The notes beneath the pieces were generated by a model. That model saw only the letters and a list, made by a program, of their open reading frames with translations, did not search any database and was not told the DNA's origin. Of a DNA stretch of 30,220 bases, positions 21,347 through 29,245 are shown one piece after another (the first letter of the stretch is position 1; each line of letters begins with the position of its first letter). Source of the stretch: Actinomycetes bacterium (GTDB lineage: Bacteria > Actinomycetota > Acidimicrobiia > Acidimicrobiales > Microtrichaceae); the NCBI GenBank assembly GCA_023437745.1, contig JAEZFI010000038.1, positions 1 to 30,220 of the forward strand, written 5' to 3'. A program made the position numbers and the translations under genes.

Positions 21347-21934
21347 CTACGACCTGGGGGGCTCTCCTGAGGTTTCAACCACCGGCTCGGTCGCCGCGCC
21401 GGTCGGGCGGAAGACGTGCTCCCGCCAGAAGGCGAGCTCGGCCACGCTCTCGCGGATGTCGTCCATCGCCCGGTGGCTGGTCGCCTTCCGCGGCGCGCCG
21501 GCCAGCGCCTCGGGGTACCAGCGGCGTGCCAGCTCCTTGATGGTCGACACGTCGATCGAGCGGTAGTGGAGGAAGTTCTCGATCTCGGGCAGGTAGGCGG
21601 TCAGGAAGCGCCGGTCCATGCCGATCGAGTTGCCGCACAGCGGGACGCTCCCCGGGTTCGGGACGTGCTCCCGGATGAACGCGAGCGTGGCGGCGCCGGC
21701 CTCCTCGAGCGTGACCTCCGACGCACGGATCTGGTCGAGCAGGCCGGACCGCGTGTGCATGTCGCGGACGAACGGGTCCATCCCGGCGAGCTGCTCCTCG
21801 GTGGCCTTCACCACGAGGTCCGGGCCCTCGGCGACGATGTTCAACTCGTCGTCGGTGACCAGCGTGGCGATCTCCACGATGACGTCCCTGGTGTGGTCCA
21901 ACCCGGTCATCTCGAGGTCCATCCACACCAGCAT
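21347..21934 (-). CDS. orn: Oligoribonuclease
   Basis: This DEDDh 3'-5' exoribonuclease degrades RNA dinucleotides and short oligomers, including pGpG. The 195-aa product has exonuclease motif I MDLEMTGLD (D6, E8), motif II GNSIGMDRRFL, and motif III SHRAMDDI (catalytic His with Asp). The final ~20 aa are an acidic/proline-rich extension. ATG 21934 is chosen because the family starts right at LVWMDLEMTGL and a TACCAT -10 box lies 6 nt upstream. It is divergent from dut across 34 bp. Confidence 0.96.
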   Translation of the reverse strand: MLVWMDLEMTGLDHTRDVIVEIATLVTDDELNIVAEGPDLVVKATEEQLAGMDPFVRDMHTRSGLLDQIRASEVTLEEAGAATLAFIREHVPNPGSVPLCGNSIGMDRRFLTAYLPEIENFLHYRSIDVSTIKELARRWYPEALAGAPRKATSHRAMDDIRESVAELAFWREHVFRPTGAATEPVVETSGEPPRS

Positions 21935-21940
21935 CGGGCC

Positions 21941-21946
21941 ATGGTA
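21941..21946 (-). promoter_or_regulatory. -10 box of orn, leaderless
   Basis: On the minus strand TACCAT lies 6 nt before ATG 21934. Confidence 0.4.
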
Positions 21947-21954
21947 GGGGTCGG

Positions 21955-21960
21955 TAGGAT
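21955..21960 (+). promoter_or_regulatory. -10 box of dut, leaderless
   Basis: TAGGAT lies 8 nt before ATG 21969, in a 34-bp gap shared with the divergent orn promoter. Confidence 0.4.
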
Positions 21961-21968
21961 TCCGCCCC

Positions 21969-22406
21969 ATGTTGGACATCGACGTCACCCGCCTCGATCC
22001 GGAGCTGCCGCTGCCCGCGTACGCGAAGCCGGGCGACGCCGGTCTGGACCTGCTCTCGAGCGTGGACGTGACGCTCGCCCCCGGCGGTGGCCGGTCGCTC
22101 GTGCCGACGGGTCTCGCCGTCGCCATCCCCCAGGGCTACGCCGGGTTCGTCCAGCCTCGATCGGGCCTGGCCGCCCGGCACGGCGTGACCTGCCTCAACA
22201 CGCCCGGCCTGATCGACTCCGGCTACCGCGGCGAGCTCAAGGTGCTGCTCGTGAACACCGACCCGACCGAGCCGTTCGAGATCCGCCGGGGCGAACGGAT
22301 CGCGCAGCTCGTCGTGCAGGCGGTCGAGCACGTGAACCTCCGCGAGGTCGCCGAGCTGGACGCCTCCGAGCGCGGCGAGGGCGGGTTCGGCCACACCGGT
22401 CGCTGA
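21969..22406 (+). CDS. dut: dUTP diphosphatase
   Basis: This homotrimeric enzyme hydrolyses dUTP to dUMP and PPi, which keeps uracil out of DNA. The 145-aa length is standard. The five family motifs are present in order: DAGLDL (I), PRSGLA (II), GLIDSGYRGEL with catalytic Asp and uracil-binding Tyr (III), RGERIAQLV (IV) and the C-terminal GEGGFGHTG arm (V). ATG 21969 directly precedes the conserved core, and a -10 box lies 8 nt before it. Confidence 0.97.
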   Translation: MLDIDVTRLDPELPLPAYAKPGDAGLDLLSSVDVTLAPGGGRSLVPTGLAVAIPQGYAGFVQPRSGLAARHGVTCLNTPGLIDSGYRGELKVLLVNTDPTEPFEIRRGERIAQLVVQAVEHVNLREVAELDASERGEGGFGHTGR

Positions 22407-22429
22407 GTCCGGGTCGGCGGGCCGGCCCA

Positions 22430-22456
22430 GATCGGCCGGCTCGGATCGGCCGGCTC
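22430..22456. repeat. 14-nt tandem duplication in the dut / metallophosphoesterase gap
   Basis: GATCGGCCGGCTC occurs twice, 14 nt apart, and a degenerate third GGCCGGCCC lies just before. Each copy contains the palindrome GGCCGG/CCGGC, so several alternative hairpins can form between the convergent stops. It may serve as a bidirectional terminator. The second copy reaches the stop codon of the minus-strand gene. Confidence 0.55.
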
Positions 22457-23792
22457 AGATCGTCCGGAGCTCCGTCGAGGTGATCGGCGCCACCGAGCGC
22501 TCCGCGTCCACCACGAGGTGCGCGCCGTCGCCGGTGGGGCGCATCACGAGGCGCGCCACGGCGCGGCCCTCCACCTCGATGGTCGTCGCGCCGTCGGGGA
22601 CCAACGCCTCCACGTCGGGACCGTCGACCACGACCCACGCCACGGGCAGGGGCTCCCCACTGGTGCCGCCCGTCCACTCGAGGCCCGTGAGCATCCCCGC
22701 CCAGATGCCGTTGCCGGAGTTCGCGTACCGCCGCCAGGGCACGCCGGTGCGCGAGAGCGGTTGCTGCACCGGGAGGTGGGTGTGCCCCATGAGCAGCCAC
22801 GGGCCGGTGTCGGCAGCCCCGCCGAACGCGTCGAACAGCCACTCCTCGTCGAGGCTGTCGTACTTCGAGTTGGTGCCGAACCGCTGGTTGACCTGCAGGA
22901 GGCGGTTGGGCAGCTGACCCCGCAGGTACGCGAGCGTCGCAGCGCGGCTGAGCATGGCGTCGGGGGACTCCAGGCCGGGGACGTCCGAGATCGTGTTCGC
23001 CACCCAGCTGGCGAGCTGGCCCAGCGCCGAGCGGCCGGGTGCGTTCCACCCGTCGGTCTGGTGTCCGTGGGTGACGACGGCCGCCGCCGAGCCCTCCGCC
23101 CGCCGGAGGACCACGAAGTCCACCGGCGCCGAGCCGCCGTTCGCGTCGGCCAGGTCCTGGGCGTGGCCCGGATCGAGGAAGACGTCGTCGTGGTTGCCGA
23201 CGGTGCGGTGGTACCGGCCCGCTGCGGCGAGTCGTGCGATGGTCCGCTGCACCTCGCGGTTGTTCGCACCGATGAGGCGGAGGTGTCGCCGGAGGACCGC
23301 TCGCCGCAGCCGGCGCCCCGCGCCGCCGGGGACGAGGCGGGTCGCGACCCGTGCCGCGTCGTACCACTGGCCGTAGGGCGAACCGCCGACCACCCAGAAG
23401 TCCTCGACGTCACCGTTCTCGACGACGTGGTGCCCGGCGTGTTCGTAGTGGGCGAGGACCGCGGCGTACAGCGGCTTGGTGCCCTGCAGGCCGGGGATGT
23501 CGCGCCGGCCCCGGTAGCAGCGGTGCAGGTCGGAGGTGATGAAGAGCGGCTGCGTCGCGTCGAGCCGACGGACCCGGGTGTGCGGACCGACGAGCGGGAG
23601 ACCGGCGTCGAGTGCCGCGACCCGGGCGGGGAAGATGCCGACCTCCGCCTTCGCTCGAGCGTGGTTGGCCATCGCCCGCCAGCCGACGATCGGCAGGCCG
23701 ATCGGGCTGACCAGGCAGGCCACCACGAACTTCACCGTGGCCCAGATGTCCGCCGCGAGCTCCGCGGCGCGCTGGACCCACTTCGACGTCAT
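22455..23792 (-). CDS. Calcineurin-like metallophosphoesterase
   Basis: The 445-aa protein carries the five metal-binding blocks of the superfamily: FITSDLHRC (D-x-H), ENGDVEDFW (GD), TVGNHDDVF (GNHD), VVTHGHQTD and LLMGHTHLP (GHTH). An N-terminal hydrophobic segment (about 17-38) ahead of the catalytic domain could attach it to the membrane. The C-terminal ~80 aa are a small beta-rich extension. The size and the large insert between blocks set it apart from short UDP-diacylglucosamine hydrolases; the substrate is unknown. ATG 23792 is chosen because the upstream open frame has no similarity or coding look. It is divergent from the SDR operon. Confidence 0.85.
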   Translation of the reverse strand: MTSKWVQRAAELAADIWATVKFVVACLVSPIGLPIVGWRAMANHARAKAEVGIFPARVAALDAGLPLVGPHTRVRRLDATQPLFITSDLHRCYRGRRDIPGLQGTKPLYAAVLAHYEHAGHHVVENGDVEDFWVVGGSPYGQWYDAARVATRLVPGGAGRRLRRAVLRRHLRLIGANNREVQRTIARLAAAGRYHRTVGNHDDVFLDPGHAQDLADANGGSAPVDFVVLRRAEGSAAAVVTHGHQTDGWNAPGRSALGQLASWVANTISDVPGLESPDAMLSRAATLAYLRGQLPNRLLQVNQRFGTNSKYDSLDEEWLFDAFGGAADTGPWLLMGHTHLPVQQPLSRTGVPWRRYANSGNGIWAGMLTGLEWTGGTSGEPLPVAWVVVDGPDVEALVPDGATTIEVEGRAVARLVMRPTGDGAHLVVDAERSVAPITSTELRTI

Positions 23793-23861
23793 CGCCGTCG
23801 CCCGCACGAACGCATCCGGGACAGCTTGCCAGCACCCCGGGCCCGACCGGGACCCTCGTGC

Positions 23862-23894
23862 GTCGACCGGGCGGGTCGACGGTCGATCGACCGT
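23862..23894. promoter_or_regulatory. Overlapping palindromes, operator array for the SDR promoter
   Basis: An inverted repeat GTCGACC-N5-GGTCGAC (23862-23880) overlaps a perfect 16-bp palindrome ACGGTCGATCGACCGT (23879-23894). The second directly abuts a TAACGT -10 box (23895-23900) of the SDR gene. The repeated GGTCGA/TCGACC half-sites suggest two operators for one dimeric repressor. Confidence 0.6.
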
Positions 23895-23900
23895 TAACGT
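23895..23900 (+). promoter_or_regulatory. -10 box of the SDR operon
   Basis: TAACGT lies at the edge of the palindrome and would give a leader of about 20 nt containing AGAGGAG, the ribosome site before ATG 23928. Confidence 0.4.
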
Positions 23901-23927
23901 GAGCGCGTCGTCGACAGAGGAGCCCGA

Positions 23928-24788
23928 ATGGAACGCCCGCTCACCGGACAACGCGCCCTGGTCACCGGGGGTGGCAGCGGCATCGGGCTCGCGTCCGCCG
24001 CGGCGCTGGTCGCCGACGGCGCCAGCGTGACGCTGATGGGCCGCACCGCCGAGAAGCTCGAGGCGGCGGCGGCCACGCTGCGCGAGCAGGCACCGGCCGG
24101 CGCGGACGTCGCGACCTTCGCGGGTGACGTCACCGTCGAGGCCGACGTCCTCGCGGCGGTCGAGGCAGCGGCGGGGCCCGACGGCGCCCTCCACCTCTGC
24201 GTGGCGGCGGCCGGGGACGGCACGGTCGGGCCCATGGCGGTGATGCCCGGCGCGGAGTGGCAACGCGTGCTGGACGTGTCGCTCACCGGCGTGTTCTTCA
24301 CCATCAAGTCGGCGGCCGCCTCGATGATGCGTGCCGGTGTGCCCGGCAGCATCGTCGCGATCTCGTCCCTCGCCGGCTCGGTGACCCATCGCTGGATGGG
24401 GCCGTACTGCGTGGCCAAGGCCGGCGTGGACATGATGGTCAAGGTCTGCGCCGACGAGATGGGGGTGGCCGGCATCCGCGTCAACGGGGTGGCGCCCGGC
24501 ATCATCGCCACCGACCTCGTCGCCATGATCACGCCCGAGGGCGAGGTCGGGCAGAGCTACCTCCGCGAGTCGCCGCTCAGCCGGTTCGGCGAGGTCAGCG
24601 ACGTCGCGCCCCTCGTGCGCTTCCTCTGCGGCCCGGAGTCGGGGCACATCACCGGCACGGTCGTGCCGGTGGACGGCGGCCACCACCTTCGCTCGGGCCC
24701 CGACTACGGCGAGTTCGCCCGCATGCTCTACGGCGACGCGGTCGACGGGGACCTCGGCCCGGCAGCGCAGACGGTGGACGCGGGATGA
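23928..24788 (+). CDS. Short-chain dehydrogenase/reductase
   Basis: This NAD(P)-dependent Rossmann enzyme acts on an alcohol or ketone. The 286-aa protein has the cofactor motif TGGGSGIG near residue 13, the catalytic Ser in AISSLAGS, the YCVAKAG Y-x3-K motif, and the PVDGGHHLRSG end typical of classical SDRs. A ~30-aa C-terminal extension follows. GRT after the third strand hints at NADP preference, which is inference. AGAGGAG about 6 nt before ATG 23928 supports the start. Its stop overlaps the next gene by 4 nt. The substrate is unknown. Confidence 0.92.
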   Translation: MERPLTGQRALVTGGGSGIGLASAAALVADGASVTLMGRTAEKLEAAAATLREQAPAGADVATFAGDVTVEADVLAAVEAAAGPDGALHLCVAAAGDGTVGPMAVMPGAEWQRVLDVSLTGVFFTIKSAAASMMRAGVPGSIVAISSLAGSVTHRWMGPYCVAKAGVDMMVKVCADEMGVAGIRVNGVAPGIIATDLVAMITPEGEVGQSYLRESPLSRFGEVSDVAPLVRFLCGPESGHITGTVVPVDGGHHLRSGPDYGEFARMLYGDAVDGDLGPAAQTVDAG

Positions 24789-25501
24789 CCACCAACGAGC
24801 GCGGACCGGACGGCGACCGGAGCTACGCCGCGGTGGCGGACCGCCTCGGCATGTCACTGGTCGAGGCGATGGAGACCCAGCGGGCGGTTCGTCGCGTGCT
24901 CCCCGATCCGGTCGACGACGCCATCGTCGTCCGCTGCATCGAGCTGGCGCTCCGCGCGCCCACCGGCTCCAACGGGCAGACGTGGGAGTTCGTGGTGGTG
25001 AAGGACGCCGAGCGCAAGGCGGCGTTCGCGAAGCGCTACCGGCAGGTGTGGAAGTTCTACAAGGGTGCCGGCGAGCGGAGCGGCAAGACGGCCGAGCCGG
25101 GCATGGCGAAGGTCATGGGCGCCGTGCAGTGGCAGGTCGATCACTTCGAGGAGATCCCGGTCCTCGTCGTCCCGTGCCTCCGGTCGGGCGTGATGGCGGG
25201 GCAGCGGGTGCCGCTCATCGGTGGCCCTGCGATCGTCCAGTCGAGCTTCTACGGCTCGATCTACCCGAGCGTGCAGAACCTCCTCCTCGCCGCGCGGGCG
25301 ATCGGTCTGGGCGCGTCGCTCATCACGTTGCCCATGTGGTCGCTCCAGGGGACGCGCCGGCTGCTCGGCCTGCCGAGGTCGGTCACGCCCGTGTGCATCG
25401 TGCCGCTCGGTTGGCCACAGGGTCGGTACGGGCCGACGACGCGGCGCCCGGTGGGCGAGGTCGTGCACCTCGAGACCTACGGCAACCGGCCGTTCCTCTG
25501 A
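24785..25501 (+). CDS. Nitroreductase-family FMN protein
   Basis: The 238-aa flavoprotein has the nitroreductase marks QRAVRRVLPDPV (FMN phosphate Arg pair), LALRAPTGSNGQTWEFVVV, the central SVQNLLLAARAIGLGASLIT segment and a C-terminal CIVPLGWPQGRYGPTTRRPV. The family reduces nitro groups, quinones, enones or halogenated phenols with NAD(P)H. ATG 24785 overlaps the SDR stop (ATGA), so the two are coupled and probably act in one oxidoreduction pathway. The substrate is unknown. Confidence 0.9.
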   Translation: MTTNERGPDGDRSYAAVADRLGMSLVEAMETQRAVRRVLPDPVDDAIVVRCIELALRAPTGSNGQTWEFVVVKDAERKAAFAKRYRQVWKFYKGAGERSGKTAEPGMAKVMGAVQWQVDHFEEIPVLVVPCLRSGVMAGQRVPLIGGPAIVQSSFYGSIYPSVQNLLLAARAIGLGASLITLPMWSLQGTRRLLGLPRSVTPVCIVPLGWPQGRYGPTTRRPVGEVVHLETYGNRPFL

Positions 25502-25511
25502 GCGCGCCCCC

Positions 25512-26693
25512 GTGCCCGTCGAGGATCCGCTGGCGTGCGTGACCGTCGAGACGCTGCGCGCCCGGGAGGGTCGCAAGTGGTCGCGCTTCGGCCCTGACGT
25601 CATCCCCGCGTGGATCGCGGACGCCGACTGCGCCGTGCCGCCCGTGGCCCGTCAGGCGATCCTCGACCTCCTCGATCGGGGTGACCTCACCTACCCCCAC
25701 GACGACGCGACGGAGTGGGTGGCCGAGGCCTTCGCCGCGCGCATGGCGGAGCGCTACGGGTGGATGCCGTCCCCCGACGGCGTGGTGCTCGTCACGGACC
25801 TGGTGCAGGCCGTGTCGCTCGCCGTGGACCACCTGTCGGCGCCCGGCGACGGGGTCGTGCTGCAGACGCCGTGCTACCCCCCGTTCCTCGAGGAGATCGC
25901 CGCACTGGAGCGGCAGGTGATCCCCAGTGCCTGGATCCGGACGGCGGCCGGTTGGGAGCCCGACTTCGACCACCTCGCCGAATCGGCGGCCCAACGACCG
26001 GGTGGCGTCGTCATCCTGGTGAACCCGCACAACCCGACCGGGCGCGTGTGGCGTCGCGACGAGCTCGAGGAGCTGGCCGCCATCGCGATCGAGCACCACC
26101 TCGTGGTGGTGAGCGACGAGATCCACGCGGAGCTCGTCCACGACGACCACCGGCACGTGCCCTTCGCGTCGCTCGGCGACGACGTGGCGTCGAGGACGAT
26201 CACGCTGACGTCCACGTCGAAGAGCTTCAACCTCCCGGGGCTCCGCACCGCGGTCATGCACCTGGGCCCGGGGGAGCAGCTGGAGCCCGTCCGTCGGATC
26301 CGTCCGACGCAGATCGGCAACGTCTCCAATCCCGGCGTCGCCGCGACGTTGGCCGTGTGGCGAGACGGCGGCCCGTGGCTCGAGGCGTACCGGCGGGGCC
26401 TCACCGCCCGCCGGGACGAGCTGGCCGCCATGCTCGACGAGCACCTGCCGATGATCGACTGGGTGCTGCCCGAGGCGACGTCGCTGGCGTGGCTGGGCTG
26501 CGCGGCGCTGGGCCTCGATCGTGATCCCGGCGAGTTCTTCCTCGAACGGGCCCTGGTGGGCCTGTCGCCGGGACCGGAGTTCGGTCCCGGCGGGACGGGC
26601 TACGTGCGGCTCAACTTCGCGACGGGCCCGACGGTCCTGACCGAGATCGTCGAGCGGATGGTGACCGCCGTCGACCTCTGGCGGGCCGGCTGA
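25512..26693 (+). CDS. PatB/MalY-like PLP-dependent C-S lyase or aminotransferase
   Basis: This fold type I PLP enzyme of 393 aa starts with the MalY/PatB mark REGRKWSRFGPDVIPAWIADAD. It has VLQTPCYPPF, the Asn region VNPHNPTGRVW, the PLP-contacting Asp in VVSDEIHAELVHD, and the Schiff-base Lys in TSTSKSFNLPGLRTA. PatB-type enzymes cleave cystathionine or cysteine S-conjugates to a thiol, pyruvate and ammonia. GTG 25512 lies 10 nt after the nitroreductase stop and matches the family start. As third gene of the SDR-nitroreductase operon it may process a sulfur-containing product; this is inference. Confidence 0.9.
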   Translation: MPVEDPLACVTVETLRAREGRKWSRFGPDVIPAWIADADCAVPPVARQAILDLLDRGDLTYPHDDATEWVAEAFAARMAERYGWMPSPDGVVLVTDLVQAVSLAVDHLSAPGDGVVLQTPCYPPFLEEIAALERQVIPSAWIRTAAGWEPDFDHLAESAAQRPGGVVILVNPHNPTGRVWRRDELEELAAIAIEHHLVVVSDEIHAELVHDDHRHVPFASLGDDVASRTITLTSTSKSFNLPGLRTAVMHLGPGEQLEPVRRIRPTQIGNVSNPGVAATLAVWRDGGPWLEAYRRGLTARRDELAAMLDEHLPMIDWVLPEATSLAWLGCAALGLDRDPGEFFLERALVGLSPGPEFGPGGTGYVRLNFATGPTVLTEIVERMVTAVDLWRAG

Positions 26694-26702
26694 CCCCACC
26701 CC

Positions 26703-29243
26703 TCAGCCGGCGGCGAGCGCCTCCAGGATGTCGAGCCGAGCCGCACGGCGGGCGGGACGCAGGCCCGCCAGCACGCCGGCCAGGGCGCCGATCAGGACCA
26801 CCACGGCGATCTGGGTGGTGGGCACCGCCAGGGTCCCCAGGCCTTCCTGGGCCGAGAGCGCCCGCACGACGCCCCAGCCGAGGAACGTCCCGAGCGCCAC
26901 CCCGGCGAGGGTGCCGTACAGGGCCACGATCACCGACTCCCAGCGCACCATGGAGCGCATCTGCGCCCGGGTCTGGCCGACGGCACGGAGGAGCCCGAGC
27001 TCCCGGACCCGCTCGTGGATCGACAGCGAGAGGGTGTTGCCGATGCCCATGAGGGCGATCACGATCGACAGCGCCAGCAAGGCGTACACGAGCCCGAGCA
27101 GCTGGTCGATCTCACCGGCGATGCTCGCCACGTACTCGTCGCGGTCCATCACGTCGGGGGCGTTGAACCGGTCGGTCACTCGGTTCACCGCAGTCGCCCC
27201 GGCGGCGGCGTCGACGCCGGGCCGGAGGTCGATCAGCGCCGCCACGATCATCTGCTGGCTCGCGTGGGGCAGCCACGCCGCCTCGGGGAGGATCATGCTG
27301 CCCATCAGGTCCTTCGTGGCGTAGAGGGCGCCCACGGTCACGGTCTGCTGCGCCCCGTCGACGAAGCCCAGCTCGACGGTGTCGCCGAGCGACCAACCGC
27401 GGTCGGCCGCCTCGTCCTCCGACACGGCGAGCTGATCGTCGCCGAGGTCGGAGAACGCGCCGGCCGAGACGTCGAGGTCGAGGACCGCCTCGACGTCGGC
27501 GGGATCGACGATGGTGAGGGACTCGTCCTTGCCGTCGACCCTCACCATGGAGTCGCCGATCGCGAGCGCGGTGCCCACCTCGTCGAGCCGGCGGATGTCG
27601 TCGATCATCTGCGGGCTGAAGCCCGCGCCGCTGAACTGGTTCGAGCTGACGACGAGGTCGCCGCGGAACGCGCCCGCCACGCTGTCGTCGACCGAGGCTT
27701 TGATCGAGGCGCCGAACACCACGAACAGCGTCACCACGCCGACGCCCACCATCAGCGCCGAGCTCGTGGCGGCGGTGCGTCGCGGCGAGCGCATGGCGTT
27801 CTGGCGGGACAGCCCGCCCGTGCGGCCCCGGAGCGCTGCGACCGGAGCGCCGATGACCGCTGCGGCGCGCCGGGCGACGATCGGCCCGGTCACGACCATG
27901 GCGATCATCGTCGCGACTGCGCCCACACCGGCGCGCAGCACCGCACCCTCCGGCCAGATGGTCGCGGTGGCGACGAGGCCGATGCCGACGGCGCCGAGCA
28001 GCACCGCGGCGACGGTGCGCCCTCTGCCGATCGACGAGCGCTCGACGGCTACGTCTCGCAGCGCAGCCAGCGGCGGGACCTTCGAGGCCTTCACCGCGGG
28101 CGCGAGGGCCGCGACCATCGTCACGACCAGGCCGACGGCACCGGCGATCACCAGGCTCGCCGGTTCGACGACGAGTCCCTTGCTGGGCAGGTCGAAGCCC
28201 ACCGCGTCCAGCAGCTGCTGCAGGCCGAACGCCAGGCCGATGCCCCCGACGAGCCCGATCGTCGAGGCGACGAGACCGATGCCCAACGCCTCGAAGCCGA
28301 TGGCCCGCAGCACCTGGGCGCGGGTGGCGCCGATCGCCCGGAGGAGGGCTGACTCGCGGGCTCGCTGCGCGAGGATCACGGTGAAGGTGTTGTTGATGCT
28401 GAACGTGGCGACGAGCAGCGCGACGCCCGTGAAGACGAGCAGGAACATCTCGAAGAAGTTCAGGAAGTCGTCGCCGATCGCCGCGGTCTGCTCGTCCGTC
28501 AGCTCCGACGACGTGATGACCTCGGTGGTGGCCGGGAGGGTGTCGCTCAGGCGGGTGGCGAGCTGGTCGGCGCTCACCCCGTCGGCGGCCCGCACGAGGA
28601 TCTGGTCCACCTTCCCGGGGTCGACCGAGAGGTGCGCTGCGGCGTCGTCCACGTAGAGGGCCGTGTAGGTGGCGCCGCCCAGGCTGTCCTGGCCGCTGAA
28701 GGTCAGGAGGCCGACGACCTCCACCTCGAGCGGATCGGGGACGTTGACCGAGATCGTGTCGCCCACCGAGATCTTGCCCTTCTCGGCGGCGCCGCGATCG
28801 ATGACGACCTCGCCGCTCCGGGCCGGGGCGCGCCCCTCGGCGAGCTCGTACGGGGTGAGCGCGTCGTCGTCGATCCAGTTGCCGGCGAGCGTGGGCGGCC
28901 CTTCGCCGCCGATGGTCTCGCCGTTCGAGCCGACGATCTGGCCGATGCCCATGTAGTACGGGGAGGCGTCGGCGACGCCGTCGGTCGCACGGACCTGGTC
29001 GACGAGGTTCGCGTCGACGGTCGATCGCTGCTCCATGTCGTCGGTGCCGATCTTCTCGGCCCCCCGGACCACGACGTCCGTGCCGGCGTTGGCGCTGGTG
29101 AACACGTCGTCGAAGCTGGCTCGGAGGGTGTCGCTGAGGATCAACGTGCCGGAGAGGAAGGCGACGCCGAGCAGCACGGCGGAGCAGGTGCCGATCAGGC
29201 GTCGGGCGTGGGAGGTGAGGCTGCGGAGGACGAGCTTGAACAT
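26703..29243 (-). CDS. ABC transporter permease with two FtsX domains (MacB/LolCE-like)
   Basis: The 846-aa permease begins MFKLVLRSLTSHARRLIGT, followed by a helix, a large extracytoplasmic domain (about residues 45-250), a first FtsX three-helix block around NNTFTVILAQRARESALLRAIGATRAQVLRAIG, a second extracytoplasmic domain and a second FtsX block with GNTLSLSIHERVRELGLLRAVGQTRAQMRSMVR. This duplicated form is common in actinobacteria for lipoprotein, peptide or lipid handling by mechanotransmission. ATG 29243 starts 2 nt after the ATPase stop. It converges on the lyase gene, leaving 9 nt. The substrate is unknown. Confidence 0.92.
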   Translation of the reverse strand: MFKLVLRSLTSHARRLIGTCSAVLLGVAFLSGTLILSDTLRASFDDVFTSANAGTDVVVRGAEKIGTDDMEQRSTVDANLVDQVRATDGVADASPYYMGIGQIVGSNGETIGGEGPPTLAGNWIDDDALTPYELAEGRAPARSGEVVIDRGAAEKGKISVGDTISVNVPDPLEVEVVGLLTFSGQDSLGGATYTALYVDDAAAHLSVDPGKVDQILVRAADGVSADQLATRLSDTLPATTEVITSSELTDEQTAAIGDDFLNFFEMFLLVFTGVALLVATFSINNTFTVILAQRARESALLRAIGATRAQVLRAIGFEALGIGLVASTIGLVGGIGLAFGLQQLLDAVGFDLPSKGLVVEPASLVIAGAVGLVVTMVAALAPAVKASKVPPLAALRDVAVERSSIGRGRTVAAVLLGAVGIGLVATATIWPEGAVLRAGVGAVATMIAMVVTGPIVARRAAAVIGAPVAALRGRTGGLSRQNAMRSPRRTAATSSALMVGVGVVTLFVVFGASIKASVDDSVAGAFRGDLVVSSNQFSGAGFSPQMIDDIRRLDEVGTALAIGDSMVRVDGKDESLTIVDPADVEAVLDLDVSAGAFSDLGDDQLAVSEDEAADRGWSLGDTVELGFVDGAQQTVTVGALYATKDLMGSMILPEAAWLPHASQQMIVAALIDLRPGVDAAAGATAVNRVTDRFNAPDVMDRDEYVASIAGEIDQLLGLVYALLALSIVIALMGIGNTLSLSIHERVRELGLLRAVGQTRAQMRSMVRWESVIVALYGTLAGVALGTFLGWGVVRALSAQEGLGTLAVPTTQIAVVVLIGALAGVLAGLRPARRAARLDILEALAAG

Positions 29244-29245
29244 GG

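Noticed and set aside
23793..24857. Minus-strand extension of the metallophosphoesterase frame
   Set aside because: It is antisense to the SDR gene and has no similarity; the real protein starts at ATG 23792.
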